From the NCBI GenBank assembly GCA_003635315.1, contig PYJD01000043.1:1-64000 (forward strand): a DNA stretch of 64,000 nt. Reading direction: 5' to 3'. Source of the stretch: Candidatus Poribacteria bacterium. GTDB lineage: Bacteria > Poribacteria > WGA-4E > WGA-3G. The notes below the pieces were generated by a model. It had not been told where the DNA came from. It made no database searches and saw only the letters and a program-made list of their open reading frames with translations. Below, in pieces: positions 56,401-64,000 of the stretch. The translations under genes and the position numbers were made by a program. How positions within the stretch are numbered: the stretch's first letter is position 1; each line of letters starts with the position of its first letter.

Positions 56401-56826
56401 GACGTAAACATTCCACACGTTACAAATAGACCAGAAACCATGCTTTTTGATTGGGAAGATTTTGAGATCGCCAATGATCTAAACACACTCCCTGAAACGA
56501 TTGCTATACGAGAACGGTTTGAGGCTGAACGGGATAAACTCAGTGCCGAGTCCACCAGAGAAACTGTCGAACGCGTCTTAGGATGTTCACAAAGACAAGC
56601 AAACCGTTTATTACAAAAATTCAGAGGCGGCGCACCCTTACGCATACCCTTCCGGGATCAAATCTTGGACATGCTTACTGAGGGAGATAAGAAAACCGCC
56701 GAATTCGTCAAAGCCATAGAAGGCAATCCAGAAGCCGTCAAAAACGAACTCAAACGCCTTGTCGACAGAGGCGAAATCGTCAGAATTCGAAGAGGAATAT
56801 ATTCCACACCCAACACTGCAAAATAA
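53413..56826 (+). CDS. Large helicase-derived protein with Fe-S-type cysteine cluster and C-terminal winged helix
   Basis: 1137 aa. N-terminal ~300 residues are an unnamed conserved-looking module (WGIQIYTGIPSEQHGAQWHD, ALAKAVVNPLLTLTKSGDLR, LGEKGFSRWDARYEIIMGN). The middle has CEDAQRC ... ICPHCPVYTTCQKDGYLAQH, the four-Cys layout of XPD/DinG-type iron-sulfur domains, and the C-terminal part has a helicase-2-like region (VIWIAGCPEPPIGNVWLQAQ, RPETMLFDWEDFEIA). Yet no GxGKT/S Walker A, no DEAH and no QxxGRxxR are present. The last ~100 residues look like two small HTH/winged-helix units (VERVLGCSQRQANRLLQKF, LKRLVDRGEIVRIRRGIY). Probable nucleic-acid-binding pseudo-helicase; true role unknown. 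Confidence 0.75.
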   Translation: MNSLKNIIERCQERRENPLRQRKTTIVAATHKKGFPYEHTVHCAHGYSTTHYALEKANISFMPIGRAPGNDRGPRTYDAPYRYQKPQGWEDWRLRRWRESWGIQIYTGIPSEQHGAQWHDVVIKYEALCDAPKIVIDCVTALAKAVVNPLLTLTKSGDLRFSYRIPNYLHPYLKDDKFYIYKKTKNGETVYIEVLGEKGFSRWDARYEIIMGNLLDPPIISKDALFKPIDTLRNILHQPESTTIEDSNNQIDEIYISPISLGSHKLDLAKEAFLRRDFIYLQEKNGFHQMTPIHNNDTNKHVSLWERDRIVWVRASTPEFDIPIEATPITDIWDDTGIIKLQPTNTQRNTDIYNDIRQQKLSPLTIKRPKTTLKKQPNQTDQLKTFSKNDIQDFLNSNTHILVLQTDTFPQYNKLIKTILSDNTPVCLNVEHERLVDMVEEHFKDTNTQNFARFKPRMHLWEKVQNIPIDERMKHPFKNGNVCEDAQRCDTLERKGGDPNIHICPHCPVYTTCQKDGYLAQHQLLQKTKVQLLTDTQLFFSSESTNSETQRLKQLDNTQRLNILLEPIIQNQTNTAELSIKRLQEWILNWRGEVLGNFANFLMNAFQPNNMYYSDTIKRIRSTVQAFEWQEEEIVRQMQQINVTCQVTEPGYVDPDTGQELAKFTIKFKGGATAYLPINHETQNQLIQRELPVLNLKFFQLNTDMKIPMSMTQAIEFGILKTDTVDHIEDFPTVCKNPNWTIWHQLKHFFNYYSRNEDVRILWHEDVLLFRWTTTIHPSIKQLIITTTSLTQQQIQRLFPDEKIEFRFIKPKTWKKGNRIFQIRTGLYAREILLNARGNWDVIGLTNIGGRIFARILAEIEKDPNIRHTVISYAAALKQIKELVKTQNVNFVRNTENYFISNVVVEQDFRQPIEESQVIWIAGCPEPPIGNVWLQAQTLYGNDSKPLLYDKDPDTGHYKDERLHRIYKQMIVNFIKTIINSAKLDQLENKTIIIITDVNIPHVTNRPETMLFDWEDFEIANDLNTLPETIAIRERFEAERDKLSAESTRETVERVLGCSQRQANRLLQKFRGGAPLRIPFRDQILDMLTEGDKKTAEFVKAIEGNPEAVKNELKRLVDRGEIVRIRRGIYSTPNTAK

Positions 56827-56851
56827 AAAGCCCCATCCCATGCCCCTCCCA

Positions 56852-57386
56852 CCGGTAGGTTCGGTTTTTAACCGAACCGTTTGCAAACCGGTCCTACCTT
56901 TCTCCGGTAGGTTCGGTTTTTAACCGAACCGTATTTTCTGTTTCCCTTTGGTAGGTTCTGTTTTTAACCGAACCGTATTTTCTGCGTGGTATGATATCTC
57001 ACCGCTCCTACCTTTCCCCGGTAGGTTCGGTTTTTAACCGTACCGTATTTCCCACAACCGCTACCTATCCCCGGTAGGTTCGGTTTTTAACCGAACCGTA
57101 TTTCCCACAACCGCTACCCACTCCCCCGGTAGGTTCGGTTTTTAACCGTACCGTATTTCCCACAACCGCTACCCACTCCCCGGTAGGTTCGGTTTTTAAC
57201 CGAACCGTATTTTCTGTTTCCCTTTGGTAGGTTCTGTTTTTAACCGTACCGTATTTTCTCCGTGGTATGATATCTCACCGCTCCTACCTATCCCCCGGTA
57301 GGTTCGGTTTTTAACCGACCCGAATTTCCCACAACCGCTACCCACCGTTGGTAGGTTCGGTTTTTAACCGAACCGTGTTTCCCGCG
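56852..57386. repeat. Ten GGTAGGTTCGGTTTTTAACC hairpin repeats left of a RAYT gene
   Basis: Ten copies between 56854 and 57380 with the stem GGTTCGGTT/AACCGAACC and loop TTT, several with one arm base changed (GTACC), spaced by TTTCCCACAACCGCTACCCA or TTCTGTTTCCCTTT. Confidence 0.92.
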
Positions 57387-57488
57387 TGAGAAGAATTCTA
57401 TAAATAATTTTCTGTACCCACAAGACGTCTGAGGGATTTGTGGTATACTCGGTTTATCTCTAAAATCTGGATCGGTTCCAAACCGCCC

Positions 57489-58013
57489 CTACCGTGGAAA
57501 ATACACTGCACCGTCTTTCCGTGTAGAAATATTATATTCGCTCTCTACATCATATACACATCGCCAATACGGATAATCCTCTGGATTCTTAACTAAACCT
57601 TTCCTGACAGGATTTTCATAGCAATAACGGATAGTTTTGTATAATGTTGCCTCTGTCCGAATTCCCCAATCTGTATATCCTTTTTGCCATAACTGTCCGA
57701 TTCTGGATAGGTATTTGTTAATTTCTCGGGCAGTAAAACTTTTGAAAGAATGTAAAACTTTAGAGAGTGTCTGTCCTTGTCCAAGTTTGATAATTGAGTG
57801 GACATGATCAGGCATGACCATAATACATATCCATACAATCCTATTATTTTCCTCTAACCAATCGAATGTATCAAATATAATTGATGTAACATCTTGGATC
57901 GCGAGAATCTTCTGTCGTTCATGTGTACATATGACAATATGGTAATAAGCACCTTCTATTGAAAATCTACCTTTATGAAGATGATGCCTCCGATATTTGG
58001 TATTAGGGGTCAT
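57489..58013 (-). CDS. REP-associated tyrosine transposase (RAYT), second copy type
   Basis: 174 aa. HUH motif in IMVMPDHVHSIIKL, Tyr in KTIRYCYENPVRKGLVKNPE followed by DYPYWRCVY. Clearly related to the enzyme at 42809 but diverged. It is enclosed by GGTAGGTTCGGTTTTTAACC repeats (ten left, two right), a family different from the one around the other RAYT. Confidence 0.9.
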   Translation of the reverse strand: MTPNTKYRRHHLHKGRFSIEGAYYHIVICTHERQKILAIQDVTSIIFDTFDWLEENNRIVWICIMVMPDHVHSIIKLGQGQTLSKVLHSFKSFTAREINKYLSRIGQLWQKGYTDWGIRTEATLYKTIRYCYENPVRKGLVKNPEDYPYWRCVYDVESEYNISTRKDGAVYFPR

Positions 58014-58111
58014 GTTTGTTTTGTCCTTCGGTGTTTATTCAATGCACTAACGTTGAGTGTAAAAAATAAAATCTACATAAAGTATATCATAAATAGCCAA
58101 TTAGCACTATT

Positions 58112-58465
58112 CCGAAACATGGTAGGTTCGGTTTGAAACCGAACCGTTTTTCCCGTAACCGCTTCCCCCTTGGTAGGTTCGGTTTTTAACCGAACCGTAT
58201 CTTCTGCGTGGGAATCGATATATTTTATCAATCTGCCTATCATCTTCTCCGCGTCATCCGCGCCCTCCGCGATTCAGACAGAGGTAGCTATTGGCTATCA
58301 GCAGTTAGCAGTCAGCGAAGAAAAGAGAAAAATCACGATCACAAGGATATTATATACACACCTCTTATCTGCGCCCTCCGCGATTTAAACATATTATCTG
58401 ACAACTGAAAGCTGAAAGCCGACAGCCAATTCCCTGATAGCCGACAGCCCACAGCCAATTAACAT
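58112..58465. repeat. Repeats right of the RAYT gene and TCCGCG/GATTCAGAC units
   Basis: Two GGTAGGTTCGGTTT..AACC hairpins (58120, 58171), then CATCCGCGCCCTCCGCGATT units and GCTGAAAGCCGACAGCCAAT-type low-complexity DNA up to the next promoter. Confidence 0.8.
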
Positions 58466-58467
58466 AG

Positions 58468-58497
58468 TTGCAAATTCCATCACCATTAGGATATACT
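58468..58497 (+). promoter_or_regulatory. Promoter for the ArsA-like ATPase gene
   Basis: TTGCAA (58468-58473), 18-bp spacer, TATACT (58492-58497), 32 bp before the ATG. Confidence 0.5.
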
Positions 58498-58528
58498 TAA
58501 CACAAAATAAAGAGTAGGAACACAGACA

Positions 58529-59707
58529 ATGCGAATTATCTTTTATACAGGAAAAGGCGGCGTCGGAAAAACAACAATCTCTGCAGCAACAGGGATCAAA
58601 TTAGCAGCACTCGGATATAAAACAATCGTCATATCCCTTGACGTCGCACATTCACTCAGAGACTCATTTGATAATGAACAAAAACTCATCGCACAATCAA
58701 ACCAAAAACAGATACCAATCGCAGAAAACCTCTGGATACAAGAAATAAACGTCCAAGAAGCCATCGTCGAATACTGGGACGAAGTATATAACTACCTACG
58801 CTCACTACTCAACCGCTCCGGGCTCGATACCCTCGTAGCAGAAGAAATCGCAGTGTTCCCAGGTATGGAAGAAATATGCGCCCTACTCTACATAAACCAA
58901 TACGTCCGAGAAAACGCCTATGATGTAATAATACTTGATTGCGCACCCACGGGAGAGTCCCTACGTTTTGTCAGCATTCCAACCACTCTTGAATGGTATA
59001 TGAACCGAATCTTCAAATTAGAACGAAACCTCGCAAAAATCGCCGGTCCTGTTATCGAAACCGTCAGCTCCGTGCCAATACCAAAAGACGCATACTTCAA
59101 AAATATACAAAACCTATTCGATAAACTTGAAGGAATAGATAAAATACTCACAGATCCAAAAACAACCACTGTACGCCTCGTAACAAACCCCGAAAAAATC
59201 GTAATCAAAGAAACACAACGCGCTTTTATGTACTTCTGCCTATACGGATTATGTATTGATGCTGTTATCATAAACCGTATTTTCCCCGAAGGTATTGATG
59301 TCGAATTCTTTGAAGTCTGGAAAAAAACACAACAACACTATATAGAAGAAGCAGATAATTACTTCTCCGATGTACCGGTATGGAAAGTAAACCTATTTGA
59401 CGATCAAATCATCGGAGAGCAAGGACTACGTAAACTCGGGGATATACTATACGCAGATATTGATCCGGCTGAACGGTTCGCCGACGACAGTCCATACAAA
59501 TTTAAAAAAATCAACGATGTCTATCAACTTACCATGCAATTACCCTTCTTGACAAAAGAAGAAGTAGATCTAACAAAACAGGGAGATGAACTCATTGTTA
59601 CAATCGGAGGATTCAAACGACACATCGCTATTCCACGGAGTTTGGTCGGGAGAAAAGTTTCTGGAGCTAAATTAACAGGACATCAACTCGTTATCACATT
59701 CAAGTAA
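58529..59707 (+). CDS. ArsA/GET3-family ATPase with C-terminal HSP20-like domain
   Basis: 392 aa. Deviant P-loop GKGGVGKTT at residues 8-16, switch regions LDVAHSLRDSF and DCAPTGESLRFVS, with a helical insertion typical of ArsA/GET3 dimers. Residues ~325-392 (YQLTMQLPFLTKEEVDLTKQ, LIVTIGGFKRHIAIPRSL) form the ArsA_HSP20 alpha-crystallin-like domain. Family members without arsenite cysteines act in tail-anchored-protein or client targeting rather than arsenic efflux; no arsB/arsR genes are nearby. Followed after 29 bp by a membrane protein gene, a likely operon partner. Confidence 0.92.
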   Translation: MRIIFYTGKGGVGKTTISAATGIKLAALGYKTIVISLDVAHSLRDSFDNEQKLIAQSNQKQIPIAENLWIQEINVQEAIVEYWDEVYNYLRSLLNRSGLDTLVAEEIAVFPGMEEICALLYINQYVRENAYDVIILDCAPTGESLRFVSIPTTLEWYMNRIFKLERNLAKIAGPVIETVSSVPIPKDAYFKNIQNLFDKLEGIDKILTDPKTTTVRLVTNPEKIVIKETQRAFMYFCLYGLCIDAVIINRIFPEGIDVEFFEVWKKTQQHYIEEADNYFSDVPVWKVNLFDDQIIGEQGLRKLGDILYADIDPAERFADDSPYKFKKINDVYQLTMQLPFLTKEEVDLTKQGDELIVTIGGFKRHIAIPRSLVGRKVSGAKLTGHQLVITFK

Positions 59708-59736
59708 ACCTTAAACAAAACAATACGTCTGACAAT

Positions 59737-60468
59737 ATGGCAACAATCAAATACAAAAAAATTAGAACCGATAAACCTGTTTTTACTGTTGCCTTGACAA
59801 CGCTATTAACGTTCTTGTTACTGTTCTTTGTTCCGGTTAAATCGTTCGGAATTAAACCAATTTGGTGGCTATACCCTAACATTTTACTCGCAATCATCTG
59901 GTTTGAATATCACATACGATTAAAATCTGATAACAGTGAAGATGAATCCTCCCAACTCCTGCTAAGATGTGTTTTGTTCGGCTGTGCAACAACGGGAACC
60001 TACCTCCCGCTGGATTGGCTATTTTCAAGAAGAGTACAGTTCATCGTTTACCACAGTCTCGATTTCTTCGGAAATGTAACAACGCCAATAGCCATAATAT
60101 TAAGTTGGGTAATATTCGGCACAGTTTATGTATACTGCTACCATCGGTTACGGATGTGTGGCATACATCCTTTTGTAACGTCCATCATTACAGGAGGCGC
60201 AGCTGCAATAGGAAGTGTAATTATTTATGCACTCGGAAAAGAACTATGGGTATGGAATCCTCTACGGCTCGAGAATATACCGAACATCGCATCGGTTCCC
60301 ATCTTTGTGCCGATCACATACATGCTTACATTCACCCTATACCCCTATTATTTTCACGGCAAGCAACATCCCCTAATCGCAGGCATTAGATGTGGACTAT
60401 TCTTAGGGATCGTCATGTTCCTAAGTTTTCTAATTTTCAGGAGAATACCAAATCCAAGTTTAGGCTAA
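59737..60468 (+). CDS. Polytopic membrane protein of unknown function
   Basis: 243 aa with about six hydrophobic segments (VALTTLLTFLLLFFVPV; LYPNILLAIIWFEY; LLRCVLFGCATTGTYLPLDW; ATPIAIILSWVIFGTVYVYC-like; VTSIITGGAAAIGSVIIYAL; VPITYMLTFTLYPYY; IRCGLFLGIVMFLSFLIF). No enzymatic motif recognised. No good ribosome site; translation may be coupled to the ArsA-like gene upstream. Confidence 0.8.
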   Translation: MATIKYKKIRTDKPVFTVALTTLLTFLLLFFVPVKSFGIKPIWWLYPNILLAIIWFEYHIRLKSDNSEDESSQLLLRCVLFGCATTGTYLPLDWLFSRRVQFIVYHSLDFFGNVTTPIAIILSWVIFGTVYVYCYHRLRMCGIHPFVTSIITGGAAAIGSVIIYALGKELWVWNPLRLENIPNIASVPIFVPITYMLTFTLYPYYFHGKQHPLIAGIRCGLFLGIVMFLSFLIFRRIPNPSLG

Positions 60469-61120
60469 TTATAAAATAAAATTACAATTCAATAAAAATA
60501 ATGAAGAAAAATAAACATAAACACAACAAACATGAAAAAAGGAAGGATCTGCAAACCTATCATCTTGTTATTCGTAGGTCGGGTAGAGGCACGAAACCCG
60601 CCGAATTCCATACGCGGATTCGGCGTTGATTTGGACATGAAACGCTATCATATAATCGAAATGTTGTATGGAATCGAAGAGGAAACCAAACTTAGTTATT
60701 CGTAGGTCGGGTAGAGGTACGAAACCCATAGGTGTCAACTTAGCACCTTACCCACCCTGGTAGGTTCGGTTTGTAACCGAACCATAGGTGTCAACTTAAG
60801 AAGATCATTCCATTTTAGGAGTGTCTTTCAGTCCCGTAGGGACGGAATGTTTATAGCAAGGCGTTATCCTGACCTTTCTTGAGTTCCGTAGGAACGGAAT
60901 GTTTATAGCAAAAGTGTATAAACCATTGACTCACTGTTTTTATTATGTTACTATATATATTACAATAAAAACACCACTTAAAAAAATGATAGTTATTCGT
61001 AGGTCGGGTAGAGGTACGAAACCCGACATGAAACGCTATCATATAATCGAAATGTTGTATGGAATCGAAAAGGAATCCACCAAGAAAACTTTTTTGTTTT
61101 TTTAATTAAAAATTCGTAAA
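60469..61120. other. 652-bp gene-free stretch with REP-like elements
   Basis: Three GTAGGTCGGGTAGAGGTACG hairpins (~60572, ~60702, ~60998), one GGTAGGTTCGGTTTGTAACC (~60760), and two elements of another type with palindromes GTCCCGTAGGGAC and GTTCCGTAGGAAC followed by GGAATGTTTATAGCA (~60832, ~60884). The last type has the same hairpin-plus-tail design as the elements around the IS200-like gene. Confidence 0.75.
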
Positions 61121-61255
61121 ATGGCTGTAAACATAGATGGGGACAGACCTAACAGCGACTATACTAAAATTGGGGTGACAGAAAAAAGTTACGATTTCGT
61201 AACTTTTTTAAAGAACAGGAAACTATCAAATGACTATCCAATACATTCAAAATAA
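61121..61255 (+). CDS. Possible 44-aa small protein
   Basis: ATG at 61121 to TAA at 61255 (MAVNIDGDRPNSDYTK ... LSNDYPIHSK). It overlaps the start of the next frame by 26 bp. Inside it lies a perfect 12-bp palindrome AAAAAAGTTACG/CGTAACTTTTTT (61182-61209). No ribosome site is evident; low confidence. Confidence 0.25.
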   Translation: MAVNIDGDRPNSDYTKIGVTEKSYDFVTFLKNRKLSNDYPIHSK

Positions 61256-61502
61256 TCTTAAAAACAACAACAGCATCACCTATACCATTTCTGAGAAAAA
61301 AAGCAGCATAGATGGTTCATGGGGATGTCATCTAATAGGGAACAACCTAAAAGGTTATATCACAATAATGAGACATTATTATTTAGAAATTGTATTACAA
61401 AAGTCTGTATCAGATAGTCTTAGAAAAAAGAAGAACGACACAAAAACCAGCATTTTCACAAATTCTTATATTCCTAAAAAAGTGCCTCTAAACCCAGTGT
61501 AG
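61230..61502 (+). CDS. Possible 90-aa basic protein, perhaps a gene remnant
   Basis: Basic, Asn/Lys/Ser-rich protein (MTIQYIQNNLKNNNSITYTI ... YIPKKVPLNPV) with no family recognised. The following DNA carries, inverted, the AAATGTTACACTTTTTGACAC-type element seen in the gene-free region near 20 kb, so this may be part of a decayed mobile element. Confidence 0.3.
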   Translation: MTIQYIQNNLKNNNSITYTISEKKSSIDGSWGCHLIGNNLKGYITIMRHYYLEIVLQKSVSDSLRKKKNDTKTSIFTNSYIPKKVPLNPV

Positions 61503-61659
61503 CACTGGCGGGAGAGGGAATTTCCCAATGACACAGAATGTGTCAAAAAGTGTAACATTTTAAACTATATGATAATTTTTATATTACTATTGTTAACTGA
61601 TAAAAAGGCATAAAAATAATACCATTTCTAATAAATATTATGCCATATAAACATCATCC

Positions 61660-61960
61660 AATAACCCGGTAGGATCGGTTTGATGAAGTTTAATTATTAA
61701 AATCGGTAATTTTAATTTACCGCTGCCCCGGTAGGTGCGGTTTGTAACCGCAACTATCACCTACCCCGGTAGGATCGGTTTGATGAAGTTTAATTATTAA
61801 AATCGGTAATTCTAATTTACCGCTGCCCCGGTAGGTGCGGTTTGTAACCGTACCGGATTTCGTCAAGATATTACCGAATGATTAAATTAATCTTCATTAA
61901 CCGCAACTATCACCTACGCCGGTAGGTGCGGTTTGTAACCGCACCGTATATGGTATAAAA
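61660..61960. repeat. GGTAGGTGCGGTTTGTAACC repeats with a GATGAAGTTTAATTATTAAA insert, upstream of hslV
   Basis: Two ~120-bp units each with GGTAGGATCGGTTTGATGAAG, a palindromic AATTATTAAAATCGGTAATT region and GGTAGGTGCGGTTTGTAACC, then a single hairpin at ~61920. The same composite is in the surface gene B 3' flank (~49627). Confidence 0.85.
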
Positions 61961-62002
61961 TCTAATTTATCAAACGCACACTAAACATACGTTAGGAAGA
62001 AA

Positions 62003-62566
62003 ATGTACGACTCAAACGATGAAAAAAGAATACGCTCAACAACAATATTAGCCGTCCGAAAAAATGGACAAATCGCTATCGGCGGAGATGGGCAAGTCAC
62101 ATTAGGGAACACTGCCATAAAACACGGCGCACAAAAAATAAGAAAAATATACCAAGATCGTGTGCTTATCGGGTTCGCAGGATCAGTTTCTGACGCACTC
62201 ACGCTATATGAAAACTTAGAAAAAAAATTAGAACAGTATCGAGGAAATCTACAAAAAGCTACTGTTGAACTCGCAAGAGACTGGCGCAGCGATCGTGTTC
62301 TAAGACGCGTTGACGCGCTAATGATCGCTCTCGATGAAAAAGACGGATACCTCATCTCTGGCACAGGCGATGTTATCATACCAGATGATGACGTCCTATC
62401 AATCGGGTCAGGTTCACCAATTGCACTCTCCGCCGCCAGAGCATTATTAAAGTATTCAAAACTAAACGCCGCGGAGGTGGTCGCAGAAGCATTAAGAATT
62501 ACCAGTGAAATTTGCATTTACACAAACGCACAAATTGAAATCGAATCATTAGAAACTAACGAATAA
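62003..62566 (+). CDS. hslV: HslV, peptidase subunit of the HslUV ATP-dependent protease
   Basis: 187 aa. The catalytic Thr is Thr13 (RSTTILAVRKNGQIAIGGDG) after a 12-residue propeptide, followed by the family blocks GQVTLGNTAIKHGAQKIRKI, LIGFAGSVSDALTLYE, LARDWRSDRVLR, ISGTGDVI and SIGSGSPIALSAARALL, ITSEICIYTN. Forms dodecamers with HslU hexamers. AGGAAG is just upstream of the ATG. hslU follows after 326 bp. Confidence 0.96.
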   Translation: MYDSNDEKRIRSTTILAVRKNGQIAIGGDGQVTLGNTAIKHGAQKIRKIYQDRVLIGFAGSVSDALTLYENLEKKLEQYRGNLQKATVELARDWRSDRVLRRVDALMIALDEKDGYLISGTGDVIIPDDDVLSIGSGSPIALSAARALLKYSKLNAAEVVAEALRITSEICIYTNAQIEIESLETNE

Positions 62567-62880
62567 CCCTTGTAGGTCGGGTAGAGGTACGAAACCCAAT
62601 ATAGCCTCTTGTAGGTCGGGTAGAGGTACGAAACCCGCCAAATGCCACACGCGCATTTGGCGTTGATTTGGACGAATTCCATACGTGGATTCGGCGTTGA
62701 TTTGGACATGAGACGCTTTTATATACTGAAAATGTTGGGTTTCACCTTCGGTTCAACCCAACCTACGAGCGAGTCCAATTTGCAGGAAAGGAAGGGATTT
62801 TGCTACAATACAAACATTCTGTAGGAGCGATCTCCGAATCGCTATCTACAAAATAGAACTTGACCAAGCACTCGTTTATT
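62567..62880. repeat. REP-like elements between hslV and hslU
   Basis: Two GTAGGTCGGGTAGAGGTACG hairpins (~62572, ~62612), GCCACACGCGCATTTGGCG and GAATTCCATACGTGGATTCG units, and a GTAGGAGCGATCTCCGAATCG hairpin at ~62821 (AGCGAT/ATCGCT). Confidence 0.85.
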
Positions 62881-62892
62881 TAGGAGGAAACT

Positions 62893-64000
62893 TTGGAGAA
62901 ACCAACCGTTGAAACAAAGACATTAGAACAAGCACTTACACCAAAGCAGATTGTCGCAGAACTTGACAAATATATCATAGGACAATATGAAGCAAAACGC
63001 AGTGTCGCAATCGCTTTACGAAATAGGGCACGACGACAAATGCTATCTGACGATATGCAAGATGAAGTCGCTCCAAAAAACATCATTATGATCGGATCCA
63101 CTGGCGTCGGAAAAACTGAAATCGCACGCAGACTCGCACGACTCGTTGATGCTCCTTTCATAAAGGTCGAAGCATCCAAATACACCGAAATCGGGTATGT
63201 CGGACGGGATGTGGAATCTATGATACGCGACCTTACCGAACTCTCTATTAGTAAAGTAAAAGAAGAACAAACCGCCGCTGTTGAAGAAGCCGCTTTAGAA
63301 TCCGCTGATGAACGCCTCTTGGATTGCCTGTTTCCAATGCCTCGCGCACTAAAAAATCAATCCGATGATAAATCTGATGAATTAGATATGGACGACATCC
63401 AAGAGTTGAATCTCGATGAAGATGTTGATTTCCAATTCCCCTTTGATTTAGAGAATGAAGAACAATCAAATGAGGCATTAGAAAAACAGCGAGAACGACA
63501 CCAAAAAACACGAGAAAAACTACGAAAACAACTCAAAGACGGGAAATTTGAAGACAGACCCGTGGAAATAAATATGAAAAATCGGAGTATGCCTTTCGTG
63601 GAGATTTTCTCACCCGGCGGAATTGAGGAGATGGATATAAACTTCAAAGATATGTTCAGCAATATACTCCCAAATCAGACAAAAAAAAGACGCGTGCCTG
63701 TCTCAGAAGCAAGACAAATCCTGATGCAAGAGGAAGCTGAAAAGATTATCGACATGGATGCCGTCATTAGCGACGCTATACAACGGGTCGAAAATACGGG
63801 TATCGTTTTCCTCGATGAAATTGATAAAATCGCTGGACGAGAATCAAGACAAGGTCCCGACGTTTCACGAGAAGGGGTACAACGCGATATACTCCCTATT
63901 ATCGAAGGAAGCACTATCACTACAAAATACGGATCCGTAAGAACACACCACATCCTCTTTATTGCAGCCGGCGCCTTTCATGTTTCCAGTCCTTCTGATC
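62893..64000 (+). CDS. hslU: HslU, ATPase subunit of HslUV (3' end outside the window)
   Basis: 369 codons seen, from a TTG start at 62893 placed 6 nt after a perfect AGGAGG. Walker A GSTGVGKT at 68-75, pore loop in [11 protein letters not shown], Walker [14 protein letters not shown], and a large acidic I-domain between them ([27 protein letters not shown]-type). SPxQI-type [17 protein letters not shown] starts the AAA+ module. Unfolds substrates into HslV. The second half including the sensor 2 region and C-terminal HslV-docking tail lies beyond the window. Confidence 0.95.
   Translation, partial: MEKPTVETKTLEQALTPKQIVAELDKYIIGQYEAKRSVAIALRNRARRQMLSDDMQDEVAPKNIIMIGSTGVGKTEIARRLARLVDAPFIKVEASKYTEIGYVGRDVESMIRDLTELSISKVKEEQTAAVEEAALESADERLLDCLFPMPRALKNQSDDKSDELDMDDIQELNLDEDVDFQFPFDLENEEQSNEALEKQRERHQKTREKLRKQLKDGKFEDRPVEINMKNRSMPFVEIFSPGGIEEMDINFKDMFSNILPNQTKKRRVPVSEARQILMQEEAEKIIDMDAVISDAIQRVENTGIVFLDEIDKIAGRESRQGPDVSREGVQRDILPIIEGSTITTKYGSVRTHHILFIAAGAFHVSSPSD

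Overview
The window is AT-rich bacterial DNA dominated by dispersed palindromic repeats. Secreted proteins with lamin-tail, M6-peptidase and FlgD/T9SS-like C-terminal domains, a type 2 isoleucyl-tRNA synthetase, actinobacterial-type 7Fe ferredoxins, an ArsA-HSP20 fusion, and masses of GTAGG-headed hairpins (GTAGGGGCGGTTTGTAACC-type, GTAGGTCGGG-type, GGGGATTCCGATCCCC-type) together suggest a Candidatus Poribacteria-like marine or sponge-associated lineage. This is an inference from gene content, not a database match.

Layout. 0-9 kb: the end of an ISAs1-family insertion sequence, then a rightward run from a consensus promoter at 547: a beta/gamma-crystallin + ThuA-like protein, a flotillin-like protein, a zinc-ribbon/sugar-binding-like protein, a secreted M6 metalloprotease and a lipoprotein. 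9-14 kb: a leftward operon with two HtrA-type lipoprotein proteases and a DinG/XPD-like helicase. 14-20 kb: a secreted beta-propeller-like protein and leftward ileS, which is preceded by a leader with an Ile-rich peptide and mutually exclusive hairpins. 20-30 kb: gene-poor DNA, an Rpn-like nuclease and its truncated copy, two trypsin-like/TPR proteins (one with an FGE-like domain), an antitoxin-like protein and a TlpA-like thioredoxin. 30-36 kb: a TonB-dependent receptor, an ECF sigma factor, an IS200-like transposase, two tandem ferredoxins and a tRNA-Lys/tRNA-Glu unit. 36-50 kb: two 1.41-kb-residue-class paralogous surface-protein genes (1414 and 1413 aa) in divergent orientation on arms of a ~4.8 kb inverted duplication, enclosing a catalytic-domain-only tyrosine recombinase, a REP-associated transposase and three consensus promoters that all point at only one of the two genes. 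50-64 kb: housekeeping genes (rplM, rpsI, purA, hslV, hslU), a large helicase-derived protein, an ArsA-like ATPase and a membrane protein, separated by repeat arrays.

Two systems stand out. First, ileS appears to be controlled by ribosome-mediated transcription attenuation (leader peptide with Ile-Arg-Ile-Ile-Ile-Ala-Ile, 1:2, 2:3 and 3:4 pairings, terminator with T-run), and IleS itself has a GVHH in place of the HIGH signature. Second, the 36-50 kb locus has the architecture of a promoter-inversion or expression-site switch for variable surface proteins. In addition, each of three HUH tyrosine transposases sits among its own family of hairpin repeats. The plus strand is G/T-rich left of about 36 kb and A/C-rich right of about 50 kb whatever the gene direction, so the switch locus may also mark the replication terminus or, less excitingly, an assembly join through the inverted repeat.
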